Assembly: GCF_020523985.1 (NCBI RefSeq)
Contig: NZ_JAIVKM010000007.1
Span: 62,001 to 126,000, forward strand
Length of the DNA: 64,000 nt
Reading direction: 5' to 3'
DNA from: Mangrovibacter yixingensis
Lineage (GTDB): Bacteria > Pseudomonadota > Gammaproteobacteria > Enterobacterales > Enterobacteriaceae
The notes beneath the pieces are model-generated. The model was not told the DNA's origin. It ran no database searches and saw only the letters and a list, made by a program, of their open reading frames with translations. The translations under genes were made by a program, and so were the position numbers. Positions 17,770-26,255 of this stretch are shown here, one piece after another (within the stretch, counting starts at the first letter, position 1; the number at the start of each line of letters is the position of its first letter).

Positions 17770-18175
17770 ATGAAAACAATAACTTTGCTTCTTGCAGTGT
17801 GGGTGATATCAACAATAAATGTCTATGCTGATGACGGTTGTGCAAGCCAGACATCTGACAGTGATATACTGCAATGCACTCTGAAAGCAAAGCAACAGGC
17901 TGAAGCCAGCCTTAACGCTGCGTATTCAGCAGCAAAAAAACGGATTAATAACTCTTACGCCGCAGATAAAAACTTAGCTCAAGACTACCTTAGACTACCT
18001 TAAAACATTACTCGACTCCCAGCGTGGATGGCTTAAATTCAGGGATGGGCAGTGCAGGCTGGAAGCTTTTCTGGCTGAAGAAGGTACCCGTGCTCACAAC
18101 ATGCTGGAGAGTAAATGTGTTGCACGTATGGATAATGAGCGCGTTACACAACTGGCAGCAATGCCATATCAATAA
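17770..18175 (+). pseudogene. LprI-type lysozyme-inhibitor-domain protein, frameshifted
   Basis: The first 72 codons give a signal peptide (MKTITLLLAVWVISTINVYA) and a DUF1311/LprI-like start, DDGCASQTSDSDILQCTLKA. The frame then stops at 18001-18003. The decapeptide-coding stretch AGACTACCTT occurs twice in tandem (17982-17991 and 17992-18001). Removing one copy restores a frame continuing YLKTLLDSQRGWLKFRDGQC and ending PYQ at 18175, the normal DUF1311 C-terminus with its conserved W-x-x-(F/Y)-R-D-x-x-C pattern. Related proteins sit in the envelope, and some inhibit lysozymes. The lesion is recent and precise; slippage could revert it. Confidence 0.88.
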
Positions 18176-18202
18176 TGCAGCCTTTTAGTGTGAAACTTAG
18201 TA

Positions 18203-18565
18203 ATGGTAAAAATACTTATAGCATGTTCTGCATTGGTGTTGTGCTCTTCATTATGTTACGCGGATAGCACCGTTCAATATAGCGGCAATAAATTCACTGC
18301 TTTGATTACGCGGCATTGTGCTGAAGGCAACGTTTCGTGTGATAATGTTTCTATTGAATCAAAAAGTAAAGCCACAGGGCGTAGCATTACTTTAAAAGGG
18401 AAAACAATAAATATTAATTGCCCGGCAACTTGTGATTTCAGGGGATATGAATTTAAGAATGGTGCTTATACTTATTCACTGGTTACTGATGATTCCGAAA
18501 AATGGGTTTACTCCATCTATCATGGGAATAAATTAATTTCAGAGGATAAGGGTGTGATTAATTGA
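18203..18565 (+). CDS. Small exported cysteine-containing protein, unknown function
   Basis: 120 residues with a signal peptide (MVKILIACSALVLCSSLCYA). The mature part has four cysteines, in RHCAEGNVSCDN and NCPATCDF, which could form two disulfides, and a beta-rich sequence. No family recognised. It lies between the frameshifted LprI-type gene and the Tai4-like gene, all on the plus strand, suggesting a small operon of periplasmic protective proteins. AT-rich relative to the T6SS core. Confidence 0.7.
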   Translation: MVKILIACSALVLCSSLCYADSTVQYSGNKFTALITRHCAEGNVSCDNVSIESKSKATGRSITLKGKTININCPATCDFRGYEFKNGAYTYSLVTDDSEKWVYSIYHGNKLISEDKGVIN

Positions 18566-18658
18566 TGGCATGTGCCAAAAAGACAGGCTTGATACTCTTG
18601 AGGAAAACTATCGTCAGTATCCCTTATTATTTGTCAATATTAAATTTGGGTAAGCTTG

Positions 18659-19015
18659 ATGAAAATTAATCATTTTTTTATTTTTATCCTTTTTGCATCA
18701 CCTGCAGGAAGCACTTTGCCAAATTTATCAACGTTTTCGCAGCAGGAAATATTCACTCACTGGATTGAAAATCGCTGCATTGCAAAAATTGCAGATACAG
18801 AACGCATGAAGCAGGATGCAAACCAGAGTGCGGCGGTATGGTTAGAGTACAGCCAGTTACCTGTAGATGCATTTAATGATGCAGATAAACTGATTAATGA
18901 AGAAGGAAAAATTAGTTTATCTGGTTCAGTCAAGGGTGAATATAACGTGTTGCGCTGTACTTTGATTGCCAATAGCTCTGGTGCAGTCAAAATTTATAAA
19001 TCATTTACAAACTGA
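18659..19015 (+). CDS. Tai4-like T6SS amidase immunity protein
   Basis: 118 residues with a signal peptide (MKINHFFIFILFASPAGS). The mature part shows the Tai4 layout: THWIENRCIAKIA near its start, then DANQSAAVWLEYSQLPVDAF, a lysine/aspartate linker and a GEYNVLRC close to the end giving the second conserved cysteine. Tai4 proteins bind and block Tae4 D,L-endopeptidases in the periplasm. No Tae4 gene is in this window, so it would be an orphan immunity gene guarding against siblings. The match is by pattern only. I prefer the second of two adjacent ATGs (18656, 18659). Confidence 0.6.
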   Translation: MKINHFFIFILFASPAGSTLPNLSTFSQQEIFTHWIENRCIAKIADTERMKQDANQSAAVWLEYSQLPVDAFNDADKLINEEGKISLSGSVKGEYNVLRCTLIANSSGAVKIYKSFTN

Positions 19016-19111
19016 TCGTTATTAAACTCTACCCACTATCTGGGCAGCACGTTTTATCTTACAAAGTGAGACAAATCTCAACTTCATTTTGATATTCTAC
19101 CTTCGCTCCCC

Positions 19112-19148
19112 AAACGCTGCAGGCCTTACTGAAAGACCTGCAACGTTT
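19112..19148. terminator. Hairpin between the post-hcp pocket and the FHA gene
   Basis: AAACG-C-TGCAGG pairs with CCTGCA-A-CGTTT across a 13-base loop. It ends 32 bases before the FHA gene. It may close the immunity pocket transcript; the T-run is only three long. Confidence 0.45.
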
Positions 19149-19180
19149 GAGCGCTAATCATACCCAGGCAGGAATACGCT

Positions 19181-21178
19181 ATGCGATTCACGATAATCAC
19201 CAACAAACCGGGTCAACAACCGCCGCAGACCAGTTGCGATTTCTATCCGCCAGGCGGCACCATTGGGCGCGGTTCCGATAACAACCTTGTGCTGCCAGAT
19301 GAAACGCGCACCATTTCTCGCCTGCAGGCGATAGTGCATATTACAGCAGAGGGCACCTGCCGCATTACTAACCGTGGCAACATCACCCGCGTACTGCTGA
19401 ATGATATTCCGCTGGATCGCGGCCGCCAGGTTGAACTCGAAGATGGCGATATTCTGGGCATTGATGAATACCGCCTGCAAGTTACGGCACTGGGGGCGCA
19501 GCCGACTGCGCCTCAACAACCTGCTGCACACCATGCCGCCAGTGCCGTTCCTCATAAGGCAGCACCTGCACCGGTTCGCCCGGCGCCTGCTGCGCCAGTG
19601 CAACCCGCAGCTGTCAACACCGATGGCACAGCGGCTGTCCCCAGTGAAATCTGGGACAGCCTGATGCAGGAATTCTCTATTTCCGACAATATCTCCAGTG
19701 GCCCGGCGGCTGGGAAAGTTGAGCACCTGGCTGCAGATCCTGGACACAACCCCTTTGCGGAGCCAGAAAGCGCGGAGCGTAACCCGGAAGACCCACTCGC
19801 CCAGTTCAATACCAGCGAGCCGCTGTTTAACGAGAAAAAACCGCAGACGGATAACTTATTCGCAGAGTCTTCACTGTTTAGCGGCGACAGCATTTTTGAA
19901 GACAATACCCCGTCTTCGCTGGTTCAGCCGGAAACCGCAGAAAATAAACCGGCAGTTGGCAACAGTGAACTGGATCCACTGGCTTTATTCGGTGCCAGTG
20001 AAGCCACACCGGCAGCACGTAACCACGATGACCCGCTGGGCCTGATGATGGGGAATGCCGTGCCATTAACGGCACCCGACAGCATCACTCAACCGCCGGA
20101 AGCAATAACACCGGCAGAACGGCATCATGCAGCAGAGCCGCATGTAAATGAGCCACATGCCATAAAACCTTCTGTGGCAGAACAGCCTGCCCGTGAACCC
20201 GAACCTGCAGCCACACACCCTGCAGCCACAAACAACGAAAACCCGGTTTCTGCACTGTTTGAAACGGCATCGCTGGCATCTTCCCCCTTGTTTGCTGAAG
20301 ACGAGACAGCCACGACTGTTACCCCAGCCGATATCCTGGTAACACCGCCACCAGTGCAGGAAACCGCAGAAGAAACCATACCAGCCAGTGCAACACCAGC
20401 GGCCAGCGGCTACGAAGGCATTACCCTGCCCACGCCGCAGACCGTGCAACGCGCCCATGTGCAGACCCCCAAAGGCCGCCTGCGTATCGACCCGGTCGCC
20501 TCACCGTCGCCTGCCGACAAAACCGCGCCGGTCACCAGCCAGCAAGGTGAAGGTGATGTATTGCAGGGCGAGTTATTGGCTGCATTACTGGAAGGTATGG
20601 GCCTTGGCGACATGCAGCCCGTACCGCAGTTCGACAAAGAAAACATGCGCCAGTTTGGGCAAATGCTGAGTATGTTTTCGCAGGGCACGGTGGCGTTGCT
20701 CTCTTCCCGCTCCATTCTCAAACGCGGTGTCAAAGCCGATATGACCATGGTGCTGGACGATGCCAACAACCCGTTCAAATTACTGCCCTCCGGGAAAACC
20801 GTGCTGATGCAAATGTTCGGTACGCGCATGCCCGGCTTTATGCCGCCGCGAAAATCCGTGCGTGATGCCCTGATAGACCTGCAGGCTCACCAACTGGGCA
20901 TGATCTCCGGTATCCGGGCCATTATTGCCGCCATGCTGCAGTCGTTTAACCCGGAACAGCTCGAAGAGCAGGCACGAGAAGATGGCGTAGTGTCGCGCAT
21001 TGGTTTACCTGGCAGCCGCAAAGCTGCTCTGTGGGATTACTTTGTGAAAACCTACGGCGAAACCGCTGGGGAAATTGAAGATGACTTCCATACCTTGTTT
21101 GGTGAAGCATTCCTGCACGCTTACGACATGGAAGTGAACCAGTACAAAGACTCACAAAGTGGATCGGAAGAAGAATGA
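19181..21178 (+). CDS. tagH: TagH/Fha, forkhead-associated T6SS regulator
   Basis: 665 residues. An N-terminal FHA domain (about 1-100) shows GRGSDNNL, ISRLQA and ITNRGNIT, the phosphothreonine-binding loops. A long low-complexity linker (about 105-430), rich in Pro, Ala and Glu with repeated DPLxLF-like patches, leads to the type VI FHA C-terminal domain (about 450-660). Fha binds its phosphorylated partner after PpkA acts and promotes assembly; TagF counters it. The stop overlaps the pppA start by four bases (ATGA). Confidence 0.93.
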   Translation: MRFTIITNKPGQQPPQTSCDFYPPGGTIGRGSDNNLVLPDETRTISRLQAIVHITAEGTCRITNRGNITRVLLNDIPLDRGRQVELEDGDILGIDEYRLQVTALGAQPTAPQQPAAHHAASAVPHKAAPAPVRPAPAAPVQPAAVNTDGTAAVPSEIWDSLMQEFSISDNISSGPAAGKVEHLAADPGHNPFAEPESAERNPEDPLAQFNTSEPLFNEKKPQTDNLFAESSLFSGDSIFEDNTPSSLVQPETAENKPAVGNSELDPLALFGASEATPAARNHDDPLGLMMGNAVPLTAPDSITQPPEAITPAERHHAAEPHVNEPHAIKPSVAEQPAREPEPAATHPAATNNENPVSALFETASLASSPLFAEDETATTVTPADILVTPPPVQETAEETIPASATPAASGYEGITLPTPQTVQRAHVQTPKGRLRIDPVASPSPADKTAPVTSQQGEGDVLQGELLAALLEGMGLGDMQPVPQFDKENMRQFGQMLSMFSQGTVALLSSRSILKRGVKADMTMVLDDANNPFKLLPSGKTVLMQMFGTRMPGFMPPRKSVRDALIDLQAHQLGMISGIRAIIAAMLQSFNPEQLEEQAREDGVVSRIGLPGSRKAALWDYFVKTYGETAGEIEDDFHTLFGEAFLHAYDMEVNQYKDSQSGSEEE

Positions 21179-21969
21179 ATATCACCATGGCATCGCTCTC
21201 CCAACAAGGAGAGCGGACAAGCAACCAGGATCAAACCGGTGAGGTGATTGGCGAACGCGCGGCATGCTTTCTGGTATGTGATGGTGTTGCGGGTAACTCA
21301 GGTGGCGAAGTGGCCGCGCGTATCGCCCGTAATGCTATCCTGGCGGCGTTTGATGGCGAGCAGCACCTTAACCCGCAGTATATCCGCCAGTATGTAAATA
21401 ACGCCAACCAGGCAATTCGCAGCGAACAGAGAAACGACCAGGACAACAGCAAAATGGGCACCACACTGGTCAGCCTGTTTATTGACCGCGATTACCACCT
21501 GGCGTACTGGGCACATGCGGGTGACAGCCGCCTGTATTTGTTCCGGCGTGGCTTTTTATACCAGGTCACCACCGATCACAGCCTGATCCAGCAGTTAAAA
21601 GATGCCGGCCACCAGACAGAAGGTGTCAGCAGCAACCTGCTCTATTTTGCCTTAGGCATGGGTGATGAACGCCGGGAAGCCAGCTACAGCGATGTGGTTC
21701 CTGTAGAAGACGGTGATGCTTTTTTGCTGTGTACTGATGGTTTTTGGCATGGCGTAACACAAGAACAGATGCAGCAGTCTTTGCAAATGGTGAACACGCC
21801 ACAAGAGTGGCTGACACTGATGCACCAAAGCCTGCGTAAATATGGCGAAACCAGTGACGATACACAGGATAATTACAGTGCGATAGCCGTATGGGTTGGT
21901 CAGCCACAAGAAACCACGCTGATCCACACACTGGCAGAGGCCGCACAATTTTTTCCCCTTCGTGATTGA
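21175..21969 (+). CDS. pppA: PppA, PP2C-type Ser/Thr phosphatase of the T6SS
   Basis: 264 residues with all PP2C metal motifs: SNQDQTG near residue 15, VCDGVAGNSGGE, the AHAGDSRLYL strand, LLCTDGFWHG, and DDTQDNYSAIAVWV at the end. It removes the phosphates placed by PpkA and so resets or quiets the system. Its start lies inside the end of the FHA gene (ATGA overlap), so the substrate and the enzyme are co-translated. Cytoplasmic; no fusion to TagF here. Confidence 0.94.
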   Translation: MNITMASLSQQGERTSNQDQTGEVIGERAACFLVCDGVAGNSGGEVAARIARNAILAAFDGEQHLNPQYIRQYVNNANQAIRSEQRNDQDNSKMGTTLVSLFIDRDYHLAYWAHAGDSRLYLFRRGFLYQVTTDHSLIQQLKDAGHQTEGVSSNLLYFALGMGDERREASYSDVVPVEDGDAFLLCTDGFWHGVTQEQMQQSLQMVNTPQEWLTLMHQSLRKYGETSDDTQDNYSAIAVWVGQPQETTLIHTLAEAAQFFPLRD

Positions 21970-21990
21970 TTGAATCGAACAAGGATTTAT

Positions 21991-22968
21991 ATGAAATATT
22001 GGCTTTCGGGTTTACTGGCGTTGTTGGCGGCATCGTCCAGCGCGTGGGCAGAAAATTACCGGATTGTTCAGTCACCGTCCCTGAAGCTGGATGTCTGGAT
22101 AGACAACATCCAGGACAACACAGCGAAAAGTTGGTGTACCAATGAATTACCGCTGCGTATTGTTGCGAACGGCGAGAAAAAACCGGAAATCCTGCAGGCT
22201 TTCCTGCCACAGGTTGGCAAGTTGCTGCAAAGCCAGTGTGGCACACTAAACACCCTGCGCTGGCAAATGACAGCCCCGGATGGCATCAAACTGGCGACCG
22301 GTACTGCAGAGAAAAAGCATGACTGGCGTGTTGATATCGCCCCTGCTGCTCAGGTTATTGCTGCCGCTATTCCCCCGGCAAATAATCAACGCGCAGAAGA
22401 CCTTTCACAACCCGCAGACCGTACACCCTGGTTTGAATTTAACCTGAAAGATGGTTGCCGCCTGCGCACCTTCTGGCAGGGTGATAGCGCCTCACAGGCC
22501 TTGTTTATTCCGGCAAAAGACGACGGAAAATGTGAAAAAGGTGGCTGGCTGAATGGCCGGGGTAAAGTTACCCAACAGGGCCAGAATGGCAGCCAGACTA
22601 TCACCATGACCTTTGTTCACGGCTTCCCGGTGGCCGGGTTTAACCCAGCAGCCAACACCAACACCTTACTGATTGCTTCGGTCAATAACGAACGCATGGT
22701 GGTGAGCGACGAACGTTCACCGCAAAGCTGGCTGATTATGCAGTATGTCCCGCGGATTAACGGCTGGAAGGTGGATGGCACGGTAGCGGTAGAAATGCCG
22801 CGTGACCAGGCCAGTGACGGCGACAAACTGAAAGCCCGCCTGGATGAAGTGCGCAAAGTCTGGGGGCCTTACCTGGAGCCGAATACCGCGCTGACCATTC
22901 AACTGGTGGAAGCCGTGCATCTGCAACTCAAAGACCCGGCAGCAGGCGCATACCATACGCTGAAGTAA
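21991..22968 (+). CDS. Periplasmic T6SS-associated protein, uncharacterised
   Basis: 325 residues starting MKYWLSGLLALLAASSSAWA, a typical signal peptide. The ATG at 21991 is preceded by AAGGA at five bases; an upstream TTG frame is not needed. The mature part contains KSWCTNELPLRIVANGEKKP, a variable glutamine-rich middle, and PRINGWKVDGTVAVEMPRDQ. I know no function. Its place between the phosphatase gene and tagJ and its export suggest it senses or modifies something in the periplasm for the phosphorylation pathway, as RtkS or TagQRST do elsewhere; this is an inference from position only. Confidence 0.75.
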   Translation: MKYWLSGLLALLAASSSAWAENYRIVQSPSLKLDVWIDNIQDNTAKSWCTNELPLRIVANGEKKPEILQAFLPQVGKLLQSQCGTLNTLRWQMTAPDGIKLATGTAEKKHDWRVDIAPAAQVIAAAIPPANNQRAEDLSQPADRTPWFEFNLKDGCRLRTFWQGDSASQALFIPAKDDGKCEKGGWLNGRGKVTQQGQNGSQTITMTFVHGFPVAGFNPAANTNTLLIASVNNERMVVSDERSPQSWLIMQYVPRINGWKVDGTVAVEMPRDQASDGDKLKARLDEVRKVWGPYLEPNTALTIQLVEAVHLQLKDPAAGAYHTLK

Positions 22969-22991
22969 CCTAACCACCACAAGGAATGATT

Positions 22992-23816
22992 ATGCACACC
23001 CTCTACCAACAGATGGCCGGAGATTCGCTGGCAGAAACCCTGACGCGCCTGGAAAGTGACATTAAATCCCGGCCTGCGGATGCGGACCTGCGTGCAGCGT
23101 TTGTTCAGTTGCTCTGTCTGGCGGGAAACTGGCAGCGTGCCCGTACCCAACTGAAAAGCTGGGCGGCGCTGAAACCCCAGGCACAACCCACGGTGACCTT
23201 GCTGGAACAGGCAATTGAAGGCGAAATAACACGCGCACAGGTTTTTGCCGGTGAGACTGCGCCCAGAATGCCGGAAGAAGCCTGGCCCTGGGTTCAGCAT
23301 CTGGTTACCGCACTGGCACGGGAAAATGCAGGCGATAACGCCGCAGCCCTGGCACTGCGCGAACAGGCACTGGAAGCCGCGGAACTGAATCCGGGTTCCT
23401 TGCAAGTAAACGAAGAAAGTGTGGCGTTTGACTGGCTGATGGATGGCGATGCTCGCCTGGGGCCAGTGTGCGAATTTATCGTTAACGGGCATTACTTCTG
23501 GGCACCATTTTGCGCCATTCGGGAAATCATTTTTCAGGCTCCGGCAAGCGTCACCGACCTGGTGTGGCGGCATGCCCGAATCACTCTGGTAGATGGCAGC
23601 GAACAAGTTTGCCAAATCCCGGCGCGTTACCCGGTAGATGCCCGCACGGAAGACCGCTTTCTGCTGGGGCGCGAAACCCACTGGGCAGCACTGGACGAAG
23701 ACGGTGCGTTTTGTCTCGGCCAGGGGCAGAAAGTGCTGCTCAATGCCGATGATGCTTATTCCTTGCTGACACTGGATACGCTGGCCTTCGCTGGCTCCGA
23801 ATCTGACCATGAGTAA
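22992..23816 (+). CDS. tagJ: TagJ/ImpE, sheath-associated accessory protein
   Basis: 274 residues of the ImpE family: an N-terminal helical repeat region (LESDIKSRPADADLRAAFVQ, then GNWQRARTQLKSWAALKP) resembling TPRs, then a domain starting GPVCEFIVNGHYFWAPF and ending in TEDRFLLGRETHW. In Pseudomonas, TagJ binds the N-terminal helix of TssB and is linked to ClpV recruitment. I place the start at the second ATG (22992), six bases from AAGGA; the ATG at 22986 touches that site. The stop overlaps tssE by eight bases. Confidence 0.9.
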   Translation: MHTLYQQMAGDSLAETLTRLESDIKSRPADADLRAAFVQLLCLAGNWQRARTQLKSWAALKPQAQPTVTLLEQAIEGEITRAQVFAGETAPRMPEEAWPWVQHLVTALARENAGDNAAALALREQALEAAELNPGSLQVNEESVAFDWLMDGDARLGPVCEFIVNGHYFWAPFCAIREIIFQAPASVTDLVWRHARITLVDGSEQVCQIPARYPVDARTEDRFLLGRETHWAALDEDGAFCLGQGQKVLLNADDAYSLLTLDTLAFAGSESDHE

Positions 23817-24381
23817 TCACGACCAGAACGCTAACCCTTCTGATCTGCTACGAACTGGCTACCGCCAACGGGCCAGTAAGCAGACAGTGGGCGCGCGCGA
23901 TAAAATGCAGCCCTCCCTGCTGGACCGGCTGACAGATGACGCGCCCGATCAGCAAAAAGAACCCGCCAGCCATAATCTGATTTCCCACAGCACACTGCGC
24001 CGCAACGTGCTGCGCGACTTACAGTGGCTGTTCAACACCATCAACAATGAAGCGCAGAACGATCTGCGCGATTTTGCCCATATTCGCCGTTCGGTCGTGA
24101 ATTTCGGTATCGCTCCGCTTGCCGGGAAACGGATGTCGGAAATTGAATGGCAGGATATTCAGCGCAAGCTCACCGAAGCGATTCTGGCTTTTGAACCCAG
24201 AATCATTCCGCAAGGGTTGCAAGTGCGCTGTCTGTCTGACCCGCAATCGCTGGATGCACACAACGTTTTGTCCATCGAAATAAAAGGCCGGTTGTGGTGT
24301 GTTCCCTGGCCGCTGGAGTTCCTGTTCCGCACCGATGTGGATCTGGAAAACGGGCATTTTGAGTTAAAAGACGCAGGCTGA
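23809..24381 (+). CDS. tssE: TssE, gp25-like baseplate protein
   Basis: 190 residues. The gp25/lysozyme-like domain occupies about residues 60-185, with LRRNVLRDLQWLFNT, the RRSVVNFGI segment and the EIEWQDIQRKLTEAI helix. TssE sits at the base of the tail and starts sheath polymerisation. A basic, less conserved stretch of about 55 residues precedes the domain. It starts within the end of tagJ and ends two bases before tssF, so tagJ-tssE-tssF-tssG are tightly coupled. Confidence 0.95.
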   Translation: MSNHDQNANPSDLLRTGYRQRASKQTVGARDKMQPSLLDRLTDDAPDQQKEPASHNLISHSTLRRNVLRDLQWLFNTINNEAQNDLRDFAHIRRSVVNFGIAPLAGKRMSEIEWQDIQRKLTEAILAFEPRIIPQGLQVRCLSDPQSLDAHNVLSIEIKGRLWCVPWPLEFLFRTDVDLENGHFELKDAG

Positions 24382-24383
24382 TT

Positions 24384-26255
24384 ATGGACAGTAAACTTCT
24401 CGACTATTACAACCGCGAGCTGGCGTATCTGCGCGAAATGGGTGCAGAGTTTGCCAGCCGCTATCCCAAAGTGGCCGGTCGGCTCGGGATGCGGGGTATC
24501 GAAGTCGCAGACCCTTACGTCGAACGCCTGATGGAAGGCTTTGCCTTTCTGACCTCGCGCGTCCAGCTAAAAATGGATGCGGAATTTCCGCGTTTCTCTC
24601 AGCGATTGCTGGAAATGTTCGCGCCGAACTACCTTGCGCCCACGCCCTCTATGGCGATTGCCCAGCTCCAGCCTGATATGCAAAAAGGCGACTTGAGCGA
24701 CGGCTTCACCGTGCCACGTGGCACCATGATGGACAGCCTGGCGCTGAAAAAAAATGGTGTCACCTGTGCCTGGACTACTGCCCATGATGTCACGCTGTTG
24801 CCACTGCATATCAGCAATGTGGAACTGGGTGGCGTCCCGGCCGATGCACCACTGATGGCGATGGGGCTAAGCCAACGGGGTGCTGCCAGCGCACTGCGTA
24901 TTCGCATTAGCTGCAATGGCAAAAATACGCTGGAAAACCTGAACTTCGACCGGCTGGATTTTTTCCTCAGTGGCCCGGACATAGAAGCACAGAAATTACT
25001 TGAGCTGGTGATGCAGCACTCTGTGGGCCTGTTTTGCCAGACCGTGGCGCCATCACCGCAACGTATTGTGCTGGGCGATGATGCCCTGACCCAGGAAGGG
25101 TTCGCACCGGAACAGGCTATGTTGCCTGATGACCTGCGAAACTTCGATGGCTACCGCCTGCTACAGGAATACTTCGCATTCCCGGCGCGTTGCCAGTTTA
25201 TTGCCATCAGCCAGTTACAGAGCCTGCTGGCGAAAAGTGCCGGAGCCAGTGCTTTTGACATCGTTATTTTGCTGGATAAAGCCGACAGTGCGCTGGAGCG
25301 CATCGTGGATAAAGCGTACTTTGCCCTGCACTGCACACCGGTTATCAACCTGTTCCCCAAATATGCGGAGCGGCAAAAGATTCAGGACAGCCAGGGCGAA
25401 TACCACTTAGTTGTTGATAATGTTCGCCCACTGGATTACGAAATCTATGCGGTAAAAAATATCTATGGCTCACGTTCTGATCGCCGGGAAGAGCAGCTAT
25501 TCCGCCCGTTCTGGCAATCATTCAGTGGTGACCACGGCAACTACGGCACTTACTTCTCCCTGCGCCGTGAACAGCGCGCGCTTTCAGAGCATGCTCTGCG
25601 TTATGGCACCCGTACCGGCTATGTCGGCTCTGAAGTGTTTGTTTCACTGGTAGATGAAAGCCATACGCCCTGGTCCGACAGCCTGAGCCACCTGACAGCA
25701 GAAGTGCTGTGCACCAGCCGGGATTTACCGCTGATGCTGCAACAAGATTTGGGTGAGTTTGTGATGCCGGATTCACTACCCGTTGCCGGTATCACTTTGC
25801 TGAAAGGCCCCACTCCGCCGCGCCCGGCTCTGGCCGAAGGGGTTGCCACCTGGCGGCTTATCAGCCACCTGCAAATGAACTACCTCAGCCTGATGGACAG
25901 CGAAAACGGTGAAGGGGCTGAAGCCCTGCGCCAGCTGCTCGGGCTGTATGGCAACCTTGCAGAAGTGCCCGTTGCCCGCCAGATAGATGGCCTGCGCCGT
26001 TGCCAGTTACGCCCGGTTCACCGCCGGGTACCGGAGCCTGGGCCGATTGTTTTTGCCCGTGGCATTGCCATTGACCTGCAAGTGGATGAACAGGATTTCT
26101 CTGGGTTCAGCCCCTGGTTGCTTGGCAGTGTGCTCGAGCGTGTGTTCTCCCGCCTGGTGGCAATCAACAGTTTTACGGAAGTGACACTGACCAGCCAGCA
26201 ACGCGGTGAAATTGGCTGGTGGGGGCCACGTATGGGGAAACGGGCACTGATATGA
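24384..26255 (+). CDS. tssF: TssF, T6SS baseplate wedge protein
   Basis: 623 residues, full family length. The N-terminus LLDYYNRELAYLREMGAEFA and the block RLGMRGIEVADPYVERLMEGF are the TssF signatures. Later landmarks are PARCQFIAISQLQ and, near the C-terminus, FSRLVAINSFTEVTLTSQQR. TssF and TssG make the wedge around the VgrG hub. The stop overlaps the tssG start (ATGA at 26252). No unusual features. Confidence 0.97.
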   Translation: MDSKLLDYYNRELAYLREMGAEFASRYPKVAGRLGMRGIEVADPYVERLMEGFAFLTSRVQLKMDAEFPRFSQRLLEMFAPNYLAPTPSMAIAQLQPDMQKGDLSDGFTVPRGTMMDSLALKKNGVTCAWTTAHDVTLLPLHISNVELGGVPADAPLMAMGLSQRGAASALRIRISCNGKNTLENLNFDRLDFFLSGPDIEAQKLLELVMQHSVGLFCQTVAPSPQRIVLGDDALTQEGFAPEQAMLPDDLRNFDGYRLLQEYFAFPARCQFIAISQLQSLLAKSAGASAFDIVILLDKADSALERIVDKAYFALHCTPVINLFPKYAERQKIQDSQGEYHLVVDNVRPLDYEIYAVKNIYGSRSDRREEQLFRPFWQSFSGDHGNYGTYFSLRREQRALSEHALRYGTRTGYVGSEVFVSLVDESHTPWSDSLSHLTAEVLCTSRDLPLMLQQDLGEFVMPDSLPVAGITLLKGPTPPRPALAEGVATWRLISHLQMNYLSLMDSENGEGAEALRQLLGLYGNLAEVPVARQIDGLRRCQLRPVHRRVPEPGPIVFARGIAIDLQVDEQDFSGFSPWLLGSVLERVFSRLVAINSFTEVTLTSQQRGEIGWWGPRMGKRALI

